Origin: Halalkalibacter oceani
GTDB taxonomy: Bacteria > Bacillota > Bacilli > Bacillales > Bacillaceae_D
DNA length: 64,000 nt
NCBI RefSeq assembly: GCF_023715705.1
Contig: NZ_JAMBOS010000002.1
Location: 293,208 to 357,207 of the forward strand
Direction: 5' to 3'
This document shows, piece by piece, positions 1 through 7,933 of the stretch. The notes below the pieces were generated by a model, which ran no database searches, had not been told where the DNA came from, and was given only the letters and a program-made list of their open reading frames with translations. The position numbers and the translations under genes are program-made. Numbering within the stretch: the first letter of the stretch is position 1; each line of letters opens with the position of its first letter.

Positions 1-1862
1 TGGAAAATGTCCTGGATTTAATTCGCAATCATAAGCTTCAGGCTACTTCGGAAGTACTGGATGTCGTATTTGCGGCCGTCGATGATTTAGAAGCAATGGT
101 AACCGATATTGCCGGCGGAGGAACCGGGTCGCACGATGTGAGTGAAGTCGTCGCCCAGCTTGAAAGAATTGAAAAGGGCGAGCCGACGATTGCCGCCACA
201 GCAGAGGCGCCGGTGAAGGAAGAAAAGCAGGTGACTTCTGGTGAAGAAGTCCTGTCCGAAACGTATGATGAGTTCGAACGGACTGTTCTGCAGCAGTCGT
301 TTGAGCAGGACTATACCGCCTATCAGGTGAAGGTGACGCTCGATGAAAACGCGATGCTAAAAGCAGCCCGGGTCTTTATGGTATTTGAGGTGCTCGAACA
401 AATTGGTGAAATCATTAAGTCGTCTCCTCCAGCCGAAGAGCTGGAAGAAGAGAAATTTGACCAGGATTTCCTTGTCACCGTCATTACGAAGATTGAAGCG
501 GAAGAAATAAAGAAACGGATTTTAAAAGTTTCTGAGATTACCAATGTTCATGTTCAGCAGATTGATCAAAATAAACTAAAGCTTTCCCATGTGGAAGAAG
601 AAGAGCAGGCGAGTCCGTCGGCAGCTGCAGAGCAGGCTGCGAAGCCGGAGCAGACAAGCAAGCCGGCCGTGAAGGAAGCAGCTTCCTCTCAGCCGAAAAA
701 AGCAGCCTCTGAACATAATAAGACGATTCGCGTGAATATCGAACGCCTTGATGTGTTGATGAATTTGTTTGAAGAATTGGTCATCGATCGCGGACGGCTT
801 GAGCAAATCGCCAGCGATCTGAAGAACAATGAATTAAATGAAACGGTCGAGCGAATGTCGAGAATTTCCGGTGATCTTCAGGAAATTATTTTGAATATGA
901 GAATGATGCCGGTTGAACAAGTGTTTAATCGCTTTCCACGCATGGTTAGAAGCTTATCAAAAGACTTGAATAAGAAAGTCAATCTCGAGATTATCGGAGC
1001 CGAAACAGAGCTTGACCGGACGATCATTGATGAAATTGGCGATCCGCTCGTTCACTTGCTCAGAAACTCGATCGATCACGGTATTGAGACACCGGATAAG
1101 CGTCGCCAGCTCGGCAAGCCGGAAGAAGGAACAGTACGCCTGAAAGCATATCATAGTGGAAACAATGTCTACATTGAAATTGAAGATGATGGGGCAGGCA
1201 TTGATCGTGAAAAAGTACTTAACAAGGCATTAACAAATGGCGTAATTTCCGAAGAGGATGCCGAGAAGCTGACAGATCAGCAAGTCTTTGGTCTGCTCTT
1301 TGCCTCCGGGTTCAGTACGGCCGAAAAGATTACCGATGTCTCTGGCCGTGGGGTCGGACTGGATGTCGTCCGCAATACATTTGAGTCATTAGGCGGAGTA
1401 GTGACCGTGAACTCAGAGCTTGGAAAAGGTTCTGTCTTCTCGATCCAGCTGCCATTAACGCTGTCGATTATTGATGTCATGCTTGTGGAGCTCCAAGATG
1501 AGAAATACGCGATCCCGCTTAGCTCAATCGTGGAAACGGCGATCGTCAACAAACAGGACGTATACAGCGCCCACAACCAGAAGGTCATTGACTTCCGCGG
1601 GAAGGTCGTTCCGCTTGTCTTCCTTAAGGATATTTTCCAAGTACCGGGCGAGCAGACGGATGATGAGTTTTATTCCCTCGTGATCGTTCATAAAGGGGAG
1701 AAGGTGGCCGGTCTCGTTGTTGATTCCTTAATTGGCCAGCATGATATTGTATTAAAGTCACTTGGAAACTATTTGAAGGATGTTTTTGCGATTTCAGGAG
1801 CAACCATACTTGGAAATGGACAGGTTGCCTTAATCGTTGATTCGAATGCGTTAATTAAGTAA
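1..1862 (+). CDS. cheA: CheA chemotaxis histidine kinase, 5' end cut by window edge
   Basis: Histidine kinase that takes chemoreceptor signals through CheW and phosphorylates CheY and CheB. The frame is open from base 3, before the first ATG at 96, and reads as the tail of an HPt domain (ENVLDLIRNHKL...). The true start and the phospho-accepting His therefore lie upstream of the window. In order: HPt tail, a P2 response-regulator binding region (about 290-600), an Ala/Lys/Pro-rich linker, the P3 dimerisation helices (from about 720), the ATPase domain with N box HLLRNSIDHG (about 1050), G1 DDGAGID and G2 GRGVGLDVV (about 1345), then a CheW-like P5 domain (about 1470-1860). cheW follows 23 bases later and cheY after that, so this is the end of a chemotaxis operon. 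Confidence 0.97.
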   Translation, partial: ENVLDLIRNHKLQATSEVLDVVFAAVDDLEAMVTDIAGGGTGSHDVSEVVAQLERIEKGEPTIAATAEAPVKEEKQVTSGEEVLSETYDEFERTVLQQSFEQDYTAYQVKVTLDENAMLKAARVFMVFEVLEQIGEIIKSSPPAEELEEEKFDQDFLVTVITKIEAEEIKKRILKVSEITNVHVQQIDQNKLKLSHVEEEEQASPSAAAEQAAKPEQTSKPAVKEAASSQPKKAASEHNKTIRVNIERLDVLMNLFEELVIDRGRLEQIASDLKNNELNETVERMSRISGDLQEIILNMRMMPVEQVFNRFPRMVRSLSKDLNKKVNLEIIGAETELDRTIIDEIGDPLVHLLRNSIDHGIETPDKRRQLGKPEEGTVRLKAYHSGNNVYIEIEDDGAGIDREKVLNKALTNGVISEEDAEKLTDQQVFGLLFASGFSTAEKITDVSGRGVGLDVVRNTFESLGGVVTVNSELGKGSVFSIQLPLTLSIIDVMLVELQDEKYAIPLSSIVETAIVNKQDVYSAHNQKVIDFRGKVVPLVFLKDIFQVPGEQTDDEFYSLVIVHKGEKVAGLVVDSLIGQHDIVLKSLGNYLKDVFAISGATILGNGQVALIVDSNALIK

Positions 1863-1885
1863 TCTTACCAAGGGAGGCCGTTACA

Positions 1886-2338
1886 TTGTCCAGTGAAATT
1901 GCTACGAAACAAGAATTAAAAGTGATCGTTTTTCAGTTAGAAGATGAAGAGTACGCGATTGAAGTGGATTATGTTCAATCGATTGAACGGATGCAGCCTG
2001 TCACGCGAATTCCGAGAACCTTTCCGTTTGTGACGGGAGTGATGAACTTACGCGGGATGATTACACCGATCATCAATTTGCGCAAACGGTTTGGTTTAGC
2101 GGATAAAAGCTTTGATGAATCGACCCGGATTCTCGTGATTGCGAAGGATGAGCTGGAAATCGGGGTCATTGTCGATGGCGCGAATGATGTGCTTGACATT
2201 CCACATGAAAAGATCGAACCGACGCCAGAAGTTGTCGGCGGCGTGGAGGCTGAATATTTGCGTGGTGTGGTCAAGCTGGACAACAGACTGTTTACACTAT
2301 TAAACTTAGAAAAAGTAATTTTGGAATCAGATTCATAA
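1886..2338 (+). CDS. cheW: CheW coupling protein
   Basis: Small adaptor that links CheA to chemoreceptors in the polar signalling array. The 150-residue protein is one CheW SH3-like domain, with the usual pattern of EYAIEVDYVQSIER near the N terminus, FVTGVMNLRG in the middle and a closing LDNRLFTLLNLEKV. The start is a TTG at 1886, chosen because AGGGAGG at 1871-1877 sits 8 bases upstream. It lies between cheA and cheY and is surely co-transcribed with them. Confidence 0.96.
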   Translation: MSSEIATKQELKVIVFQLEDEEYAIEVDYVQSIERMQPVTRIPRTFPFVTGVMNLRGMITPIINLRKRFGLADKSFDESTRILVIAKDELEIGVIVDGANDVLDIPHEKIEPTPEVVGGVEAEYLRGVVKLDNRLFTLLNLEKVILESDS

Positions 2339-2372
2339 CTAATTTATGTAGAAAAGGTAATGAGGTGGTCGT

Positions 2373-2732
2373 ATGGCGTCAATATTAATTGTGGATGATG
2401 CAGCATTTATGCGGATGATGATTAAGGATATTTTATCAAAAAATGGTTTTGAAGTTGTCGGTGAAGCAGCAAACGGCGCTGAAGCTGTTGAGAAGTATAA
2501 GGAATTAAATCCTGATCTCGTCACGATGGATATTACGATGCCTGAAATGGACGGCATTCAGGCTCTTAAAGAAATTAAGCAGATTGATGGCGGAGCGAAA
2601 GTCATCATGTGTTCCGCGATGGGACAGCAATCAATGGTTATCGATGCGATTCAGTCAGGCGCGAAAGACTTCATCGTCAAACCATTCCAAGCCGACCGCG
2701 TCCTAGAAGCGATCAAAAAAGTATTAAGCTAG
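2373..2732 (+). CDS. cheY: CheY response regulator
   Basis: Single-domain receiver of 119 residues that carries the phosphoryl group from CheA to the flagellar switch. Visible receiver landmarks are the acidic pair in LIVDDAAFMR, the phosphorylated Asp in LVTMDITMPEMDG, the Ser/Thr of IMCSAMGQ and the Lys of FIVKPF. There is no output domain. It is the last gene of the cheA-cheW-cheY run. A 313-base gap without a convincing gene follows. Confidence 0.95.
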   Translation: MASILIVDDAAFMRMMIKDILSKNGFEVVGEAANGAEAVEKYKELNPDLVTMDITMPEMDGIQALKEIKQIDGGAKVIMCSAMGQQSMVIDAIQSGAKDFIVKPFQADRVLEAIKKVLS

Positions 2733-3045
2733 ACCCAGGGTGCTTTTCCCTTTTGAGGATGGTCGAAGCAATGAGCGAAGTCGCTACATGTTTTGAAAGC
2801 TTAGAGAAGAGCGGGGTTCTCTTCTCTAGGCGAGTAGCGAACGAAGCCATTGCTATACCCCAGCGGATGAAGGCAGCCCCTCTGCATGCCGCGTGCAGGA
2901 GAAACTGTTGCCGGCATCGGAGGAAGGGCGTTTTTCAGCGTTTATATGTTATACTATCCATGGCAGGAAAAAGGTCGGATGTTTTCTTGCCGGGAAATAT
3001 GAAATGGTCCCCATTTGCTAATAAACTGGCAGGTGGGGTTTTGCT
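2733..3045. other. intergenic region with a nested hairpin
   Basis: No gene is supported here. An open frame on the + strand covers it but overlaps the 3' end of cheY in another frame and has no ribosome binding site. The main structure is a nested inverted repeat at about 2768-2873. The outer arms are AGCAATG and CATTGCT, then GTCGCTAC and GTAGCG, then an inner 7-bp stem AGAGAAG/CTTCTCT with a loop containing GCGGGGTT. A possible sigma-A promoter for the next gene lies near 2940-2955 (TATACT-like -10). Confidence 0.5.
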
Positions 3046-3933
3046 GTGAAAGGAAAAAAAGAGATGAATAAGTACAAATGGACTATAACTGGAATTTTAC
3101 TAAGCCTGCTTTTTATTTGTGCCGGCTGCTTTCCCGAGCAGCAGATGGCTTCCCCCACCCCGCCTCCTGTGGCGGAGGGGGATTTAATTGTCACCTTTTT
3201 TGACGTCGGGCAAGGGGACGCGACACTGTTTCAAACGGAAGAGGCGACGATTTTGATTGACGCCGGGCGGCACGATCGGGAAGAGGTCGTCTCTTTGCTT
3301 GAGGGCAGAGGGGTGGAACGGATTGATTTGTTTATTGCGACCCACCCTCACGCTGATCATATCGGCCAGGCTGATCAAGTATTAGATGCGTTTCCGGTGG
3401 AAGAAGTATGGATGTCGGGTGACAGTCACACGACGAAGACATTTGAGCGGATGGTAGAAGCTCTTGAAGCTTCCGGAGCAGACTACTATGAGCCGCGTGC
3501 CGGTGAGGAGTTTGAAGTTGGTCCGCTGCTGCTTGAGGTGCTGCATCCGGAAGAACTGACCGGTGACCTGAATAACGGCTCGATCGCCGTTAAGCTTCAT
3601 TTTGGCGAAGTTTCATTTTTAATGATGGGAGATGCGGAAGCAGAGGCGGAGGAAGAGATCATCGCGCGCTCAGCTCATTTGCAGTCGACCATTTTACGGC
3701 TAGGGCATCATGGCTCTTCGACTTCCACGACGCCGGCTTTCCTGGAAGCAGTGAATCCTGAAGCTGGGATCTATTCAGCAGGTAGAGATAATGAATACGG
3801 GCATCCGCATTCTGAAGTTGTCGAGCTTTTTAAAGAAAAGGCTATTCCTTTGTTCGGAACGGATCAGCATGGGCAGATCATTGTCGAGACCGATGGAACT
3901 TCTTATGAAATAATCTTGGAGCATGGCGAATAG
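3046..3933 (+). CDS. ComEC/Rec2-related metallo-beta-lactamase-fold lipoprotein
   Basis: Secreted, probably lipid-anchored hydrolase with the metallo-beta-lactamase fold of the ComEC C-terminal domain. A signal peptide ends in the lipobox FICAGC at about residue 27. The fold follows: FFDVGQGDATLF, the metal-binding ATHPHADHIGQ (HxHxDH), a later Asp in LMMGDAE and GHHGSS. These are typical of the free-standing nuclease-like proteins related to ComEC. The GTG start at 3046 is preceded by AGGTGGGG with 7-base spacing; an in-frame ATG at 3064 is the alternative. The next gene encodes a DUF3006 protein, a common neighbour. The substrate is unknown; nuclease activity is a family-based guess. Confidence 0.88.
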   Translation: MKGKKEMNKYKWTITGILLSLLFICAGCFPEQQMASPTPPPVAEGDLIVTFFDVGQGDATLFQTEEATILIDAGRHDREEVVSLLEGRGVERIDLFIATHPHADHIGQADQVLDAFPVEEVWMSGDSHTTKTFERMVEALEASGADYYEPRAGEEFEVGPLLLEVLHPEELTGDLNNGSIAVKLHFGEVSFLMMGDAEAEAEEEIIARSAHLQSTILRLGHHGSSTSTTPAFLEAVNPEAGIYSAGRDNEYGHPHSEVVELFKEKAIPLFGTDQHGQIIVETDGTSYEIILEHGE

Positions 3934-3951
3934 AGGAAAGAGGTGAACAGA

Positions 3952-4200
3952 GTGAAGGCCGTGATAGACAGGATGGTCGATCAGACCTTTGTCGTGCTGC
4001 TGGTCGGGTCAGAGGAGAAGGAAATGATCTTTCCGAAAGAGGCATTTTCGTTTCCGGTGAGGGAAGGACTCCATTTGGAAATTGAGCTTGCCGGCGACCA
4101 GCTGCTGAAGGCGGAAAAGGTTGACGCGCCAAAGAAGGCCGATCCGCTTGAGAGACTGAGAAAGCGTCAGCACAGCCGTTATAAACGAAACGGAAGGTAG
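3952..4200 (+). CDS. DUF3006 domain protein
   Basis: Small protein of 82 residues of the DUF3006 type: an N-terminal beta-rich segment (KAVIDRMVDQTFVVLLVG) and a basic C-terminal tail. The family has no established activity and is often encoded beside ComEC-like metallo-beta-lactamase proteins, as here. GTG at 3952 is chosen because AGGTG at 3941-3945 is 6 bases upstream. The in-frame GTG at 3943 would overlap that site. ktrA follows 8 bases downstream. Confidence 0.82.
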   Translation: MKAVIDRMVDQTFVVLLVGSEEKEMIFPKEAFSFPVREGLHLEIELAGDQLLKAEKVDAPKKADPLERLRKRQHSRYKRNGR

Positions 4201-4208
4201 GGGAACGG

Positions 4209-4865
4209 ATGAAAAAACAATTTGCTGTTATTGGACTGGGCCGCTTTGGAAGCAGTGTTTGCAAAGAGCTCTACAAATTAGGCCATGAAGTGTTGGCGAT
4301 CGATTCGCGAGAAGAAAAAGTCAACGACATTACACCCCATTCCACTCATAGTGTGATCGCCAATGGGACGGATGAAAAAGCGCTTCAGTCATTGGGCATC
4401 CGCAATTTTGATTATGTGATTGTGGCGATTGGTGATGATATTCAATCAAGCATTCTTTGTACATTGCTATTAAAAGAACTGGGTGTCGAAAAAGTATGGG
4501 TCAAAGCACAAAACTATTATCATCAGCGTGTATTGGAAAAGATCGGCGCTGACCGTATTGTTCATCCGGAGCAAGATATGGGCATCCGCATCGCCCAGCA
4601 TATCATTTCGGAAAAAATCGTAGACTACATCGAGCTTTCTCCTGATTATAGTATCGTTGAACTGATTGCGACAGATAAGGTTTCCAGTAAGTCACTTGTT
4701 GAGTTGAATATTCGGGCGCTGTACGGCTGCACGATTCTTGGGATAAAACGAGGAGATGATATTAATATTGCTCCGACTCCGACGGATCAAATCCAGCAGG
4801 GGGATATTCTCATCGTGATCGGACATAAAAACGACCTGAAACGGTTTGAGGACGAAGGAATGTAG
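4209..4865 (+). CDS. ktrA: KtrA, regulatory subunit of a Ktr potassium channel
   Basis: Cytoplasmic octameric-ring subunit that gates the KtrB-type K+ channel. The 218-residue protein has an RCK_N Rossmann domain (FAVIGLGRFGSSVCKEL, GxGxxG) that binds ATP/ADP or NAD(H), and an RCK_C domain from about residue 140, which in Bacillus KtrA/KtrC binds cyclic di-AMP. The ending RFEDEGM and the QNYYHQRVLEKIGADRI stretch resemble B. subtilis KtrA more than KtrC as I remember them. No ktrB is adjacent, so the channel subunit must be encoded elsewhere, unlike the ktrAB operon of B. subtilis. Confidence 0.93.
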   Translation: MKKQFAVIGLGRFGSSVCKELYKLGHEVLAIDSREEKVNDITPHSTHSVIANGTDEKALQSLGIRNFDYVIVAIGDDIQSSILCTLLLKELGVEKVWVKAQNYYHQRVLEKIGADRIVHPEQDMGIRIAQHIISEKIVDYIELSPDYSIVELIATDKVSSKSLVELNIRALYGCTILGIKRGDDINIAPTPTDQIQQGDILIVIGHKNDLKRFEDEGM

Positions 4866-4886
4866 GTTTATGACGGCACGATCAAA

Positions 4887-4958
4887 TGATAATCATCATA
4901 AGATGCTGAAGTGAGGTTCTCTCTATAAACAACAAAAGCAACGTGATAATGATGAAAA
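4887..4958 (+). promoter_or_regulatory. two Fur-box-like motifs (weak)
   Basis: TGATAATCATCATAA at 4887-4901 resembles the Bacillus Fur 7-1-7 consensus TGATAATNATTATCA, with two mismatches. A second half-matching copy, TGATAATGATGAAAA, is at 4944-4958. They sit ahead of the small gene at 5003. This is a visual match only and could be chance in AT-rich DNA. Confidence 0.22.
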
Positions 4959-5002
4959 TAAGGGTAAATAGTAAGGAGAAGATGTGCAAGGAGGAAGTAA
5001 GA

Positions 5003-5215
5003 ATGGAAGAGTACTTTCCATTACAAGATTGGATAGAGAGAAACCAATTGCTCAGATTAACAATTATTCGACCAAAAATAGGAAGGCAAACGTTGCATGT
5101 GAGATTGATTTCTTATGATAAGAATAAACAGTCTTTATTGTTTTATGATGATGATCGCAAGGAAGTCATTCATATCGTGCAGAATGAAATTGACCAAATA
5201 GAGGCTGAGGATTAA
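5003..5215 (+). CDS. small conserved-looking protein, function unknown
   Basis: A 70-residue acidic protein starting MEEYFPLQDWIERNQL. The ATG at 5003 is chosen over the upstream in-frame ATG at 4943 because AAGGAGG at 4988-4994 precedes it by 8 bases. After a short helix it has alternating beta-like stretches (LLRLTIIRP, LHVRLISYD, SLLFYDDDRKEVIHI), loosely like YolD-type or Lsm-like small proteins, but I cannot name a family. It ends just before a terminator shared with the convergent gene at 5269. Confidence 0.65.
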   Translation: MEEYFPLQDWIERNQLLRLTIIRPKIGRQTLHVRLISYDKNKQSLLFYDDDRKEVIHIVQNEIDQIEAED

Positions 5216-5228
5216 CTTCCCGCAACAA

Positions 5229-5270
5229 AGGCTGGGCAAAAGGTTGTTTACCTTTTGCCCAGCCTCTCTT
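5229..5270. terminator. bidirectional terminator
   Basis: Perfect 16-bp stem: AGGCTGGGCAAAAGGT (5229-5244), a 5-base loop, then its complement (5250-5265). It lies between two convergent genes and can serve both. It belongs to the recurring GGCTGGGCAAAAGGT terminator family of this window. Confidence 0.88.
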
Positions 5271-6513
5271 AATGAAGCGTGACTTTGATCAGTCGCAGCC
5301 TGCGATTTTCCGTTTCCTCGACGTGTAAGGAAAGATGCTCATAGGTAAATTGATCCCCCTTTGCAGGAATCCGCTGAAATTCCTCCACGATCCAGCCTCC
5401 CAACGTATAATAGGACGTATTCGGCAGTTCAACGTTCATCAGCCGCGCGAAATCATCAAGTGAGTAATCGGCATGGAAAAGATACGTCTGTGGATCTAGC
5501 TGCTTCACAAGCTTGATCGTTTCATCATGCTCGTCCCATATTTCCCCGACAATTTCTTCGAGAATATCCTCAAGGGTCACGAGCCCTGACGTTCCGCCAA
5601 ATTCATCGATCACAATCGCCATATGAATTTTATTTTTTTGCAGCTCCGGTAACAGAGCTGAAATTTTCATCGATTCCACAACGAGTAAAGGCTCCCTGAT
5701 CAACGAGGGAATATCGACATTGCTGTCTTGAATATAGGCGGTGAGAAAGTCCCGCTCGGACAAAATGCCAATAATATGATCAATCGTACCGTCATAAACA
5801 GGTAAACGTGAAAAGCGTTCCCGGAAGAAGATCTCTTTAATTTCCTCCGCCGATTGATTGAGATTGATCGCCGTAATATCCATTCTCGGTTTTAAAATTT
5901 CCCCGACAAGAATATCATCGAAATCTAAAGAACGGTGGACAAGCTCTTTCTCATTTTCATTTAAGACACCTTCATCTTCACTCATCTGCACCATTACTTT
6001 TAATTCTTCCTCTGTAATAGAAGGAGTAGCCTGTTTATTTCGAATAAGCAGGGAGACAGCCTTTCTTAGCTGAAGAAACACCCAGGTGACAGGAGTTAAA
6101 ATCGTAATCAGAATCATAAGAATCCCGGAAACGCGTAATGAAAATGGTTCCGCGAATTCTTTGGCAAAGGATTTTGGCATAATTTCGCCAAAGATGAGCA
6201 CGAGAATCGTGACGACAAATGTACTGACAAATACGCCGGTGCTCGGACCGAAGAGATCCGTCGCCAGCTGTGCGGATATGGTCGCCGCGGCAATATTAAC
6301 GAGATTATTGCCGACGAGAATAGTTGATAACGCTTTATCGAAATTCTCTATAATGTAGAGCGCTTTTTTCGCGCCAGGGCGATTCTCATCAGCGTAGCTT
6401 TTTAAACGGATTTTATTGGCGCTTGAAAAAGCAGTTTCAACCGAGGAGAAAAAAGCCGACAGGATTAATAAAATGAAAAACAGGGTGATCATACTTAACG
6501 GTATTTCGTCCAA
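5269..6513 (-). CDS. CNNM/CorC-type membrane transporter (hemolysin C family)
   Basis: Membrane protein of 414 residues. It has an N-terminal DUF21/CNNM domain with four hydrophobic helices (residues about 5-150), two CBS domains (about 205-325) and a C-terminal CorC_HlyC domain (about 340-412). The family includes B. subtilis YhdP, YqhB and YugS, some of which act in Mg2+ export. The TTG start at 6513 is preceded on the minus strand by GGAGTG at suitable spacing; the ATG at codon 8 is a fallback. It stands alone, convergent with the small gene at 5003. The exact paralogue cannot be fixed from sequence alone. Confidence 0.9.
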   Translation of the reverse strand: MDEIPLSMITLFFILLILSAFFSSVETAFSSANKIRLKSYADENRPGAKKALYIIENFDKALSTILVGNNLVNIAAATISAQLATDLFGPSTGVFVSTFVVTILVLIFGEIMPKSFAKEFAEPFSLRVSGILMILITILTPVTWVFLQLRKAVSLLIRNKQATPSITEEELKVMVQMSEDEGVLNENEKELVHRSLDFDDILVGEILKPRMDITAINLNQSAEEIKEIFFRERFSRLPVYDGTIDHIIGILSERDFLTAYIQDSNVDIPSLIREPLLVVESMKISALLPELQKNKIHMAIVIDEFGGTSGLVTLEDILEEIVGEIWDEHDETIKLVKQLDPQTYLFHADYSLDDFARLMNVELPNTSYYTLGGWIVEEFQRIPAKGDQFTYEHLSLHVEETENRRLRLIKVTLH

Positions 6514-6757
6514 ACAATATCACACTCCAAGAGGTTTTATTGTTTATTATAACGTAAACCTCATTCAATCGTTACTGTTATGATGTCCGTATGATGAAAA
6601 ATTACTAGACATTTGGTTATGTCTTTTGAACAGCGCATATTCCCGTAGCAGTGAGCTGTGAGGAAAGCGATAGAAATGAGTAAGGAACAAAGCAATGTTT
6701 CGCGATATGATCTCGTGGGTATTTATCAAGTAAAGAAAACGCTGAGGAGGGATTAGG

Positions 6758-7057
6758 ATGAATAACCAGTTCGCGATGGATAATAATGTGATGAAGCAGC
6801 TGCAGATCATCAGAAGCCTGCAAAGACGTTCAGAAGCAACGGTTCAGTCCTTATACGCACAGGCGATCCTTGAATACTCGCTCTATCACGACAAGAAGAA
6901 GAGACTGCTTGAGGAGATTGACCAAGCATTAGAAGCAAATGACCGTGAACAATTTCTGCGATATTCGAAACAGTACAAACAGTTGGTCGATGATCATCGC
7001 AAAGGAAAAACCGTCGTTGAAAACGGATTTGAACTCCATTTAACTTTTGAGACATGA
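6758..7057 (+). CDS. IDEAL-domain protein
   Basis: A 99-residue helical protein. Residues about 48-75 (LLEEIDQALEANDREQFLRYSKQYKQL) match the pattern of the short IDEAL domain, named after its Ile-Asp-Glu-Ala-Leu motif and found in Bacillales proteins such as YpiB. The region before it is rich in Gln, Arg and Leu and probably forms a long helix. The ATG follows GAGGAGGG at 7-base spacing. IDEAL proteins are thought to act as protein-interaction regulators; the target here is unknown. Confidence 0.72.
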   Translation: MNNQFAMDNNVMKQLQIIRSLQRRSEATVQSLYAQAILEYSLYHDKKKRLLEEIDQALEANDREQFLRYSKQYKQLVDDHRKGKTVVENGFELHLTFET

Positions 7058-7120
7058 AACAGATTTAATTAGGGAAATGAAAAGAAGAGCACCAATAAAA
7101 TCGTAAATGAGGTGAAACTG

Positions 7121-7261
7121 ATGTGGACACTGTTAATTATTTTATTGATTCTCTGGTTACTGGGATTCAGCTTTGAGGTAGCAGGCAATCTGATCCATTT
7201 GCTGCTGGTTGTTGCCTTAATTGTACTAATCATCCGCCTCGTAACCGGGAGAAGAGTTTAG
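7121..7261 (+). CDS. lmo0937-type small membrane protein
   Basis: A 46-residue protein made of two transmembrane stretches (WTLLIILLILWLLG, then LIHLLLVVALIVLIIRLV) ending in basic GRR. This is the usual form of the small Firmicutes membrane proteins known as the lmo0937 family. GAGGTG (7108-7113) lies 7 bases before the ATG. A strong terminator follows immediately. The molecular role is unknown. Confidence 0.8.
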   Translation: MWTLLIILLILWLLGFSFEVAGNLIHLLLVVALIVLIIRLVTGRRV

Positions 7262-7275
7262 CAGGAGGAAAATGA

Positions 7276-7320
7276 AACAGCAGCACAAACCAATGTCTTG
7301 GTTTGTGCTGCTGTTGTTTC
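7276..7320 (+). terminator. strong rho-independent terminator
   Basis: Perfect 18-bp inverted repeat (7276-7293 and 7298-7315, arm AACAGCAGCACAAACCAA) with loop TGTC, followed by GTTTCTC. A 30-codon ORF with a GGAGG site starts at 7272 inside it. The perfect stem makes a terminator for the small membrane protein gene the better reading. Confidence 0.88.
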
Positions 7321-7496
7321 TCGTAGTAGGGAGGGAAGGTCGAACAGCCACTCAGATCATTTAAAAGCCGTTATGCAGTCAGAGCAACTTAGCGAAGACG
7401 ATTTCAGGAGCAAAAGGATGCACGAAATAGATACTACTAACCGCAAGAAGTAATCTGCGATATCCCGCCTCTTCCAGTCAGTTCTTCTATCAAAAT

Positions 7497-7673
7497 TTAC
7501 GTTAAAAGGTTGTAAGCGTTTTGAAAAATAGGCTCGCCTTTAACATAATGTAAAAACAAATAATGAAGAGCTTCTTCCTCCGACTGAAAGTGTTGCCGAA
7601 CTTCATCATAGGCAGAGGCTAAAAACGGGTCGAGAGCAAGCAGTTTTTTCATGCGCTCCGGATGAAAGCTCAT
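7497..7673 (-). CDS. small protein, function unknown
   Basis: A 58-residue protein (MSFHPERMKKLLALDP...) with an AAAGGAGG ribosome binding site about 10 bases before the ATG. It is helical and rich in Phe, Tyr, Leu and Glu (for example EEALHYLFLHYVKG). I do not recognise a family. The good ribosome binding site and the amphipathic composition argue for a real gene. It is divergent from the sigma-factor gene at 7934. Confidence 0.6.
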   Translation of the reverse strand: MSFHPERMKKLLALDPFLASAYDEVRQHFQSEEEALHYLFLHYVKGEPIFQNAYNLLT

Positions 7674-7933
7674 GTGGGGCCAGCCTCCTTTCCGTTCGTT
7701 CGCTTTATTATATGGCAGGTGAAGAGAATGGTTCGAAAATGTTGTATAATAAAAGCAAGCTAGATTTTACCACTTAATCGCCTGAAGAAGAAACCATCCT
7801 GACGGGGAAAGCAGCCTATCGAAACGATCGCAAAAGGAATGAACTGTTGATTACGCTATGTGGGGTAGAGGAGCGTAAAACAGATAGAAACGCTTCTCTT
7901 CTCTTGCCATAGGTAAAAAGATGGAGGAAGAAG

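Noticed and set aside
2609..3049. Open + frame overlapping the 3' end of cheY
   Set aside because: It shadows cheY in another frame, has no ribosome binding site and covers an inverted repeat; no protein-like pattern.
7272..7364. 30-codon ORF with a GGAGG site
   Set aside because: Its first half is a perfect 18-bp terminator hairpin, which explains the sequence better than coding.
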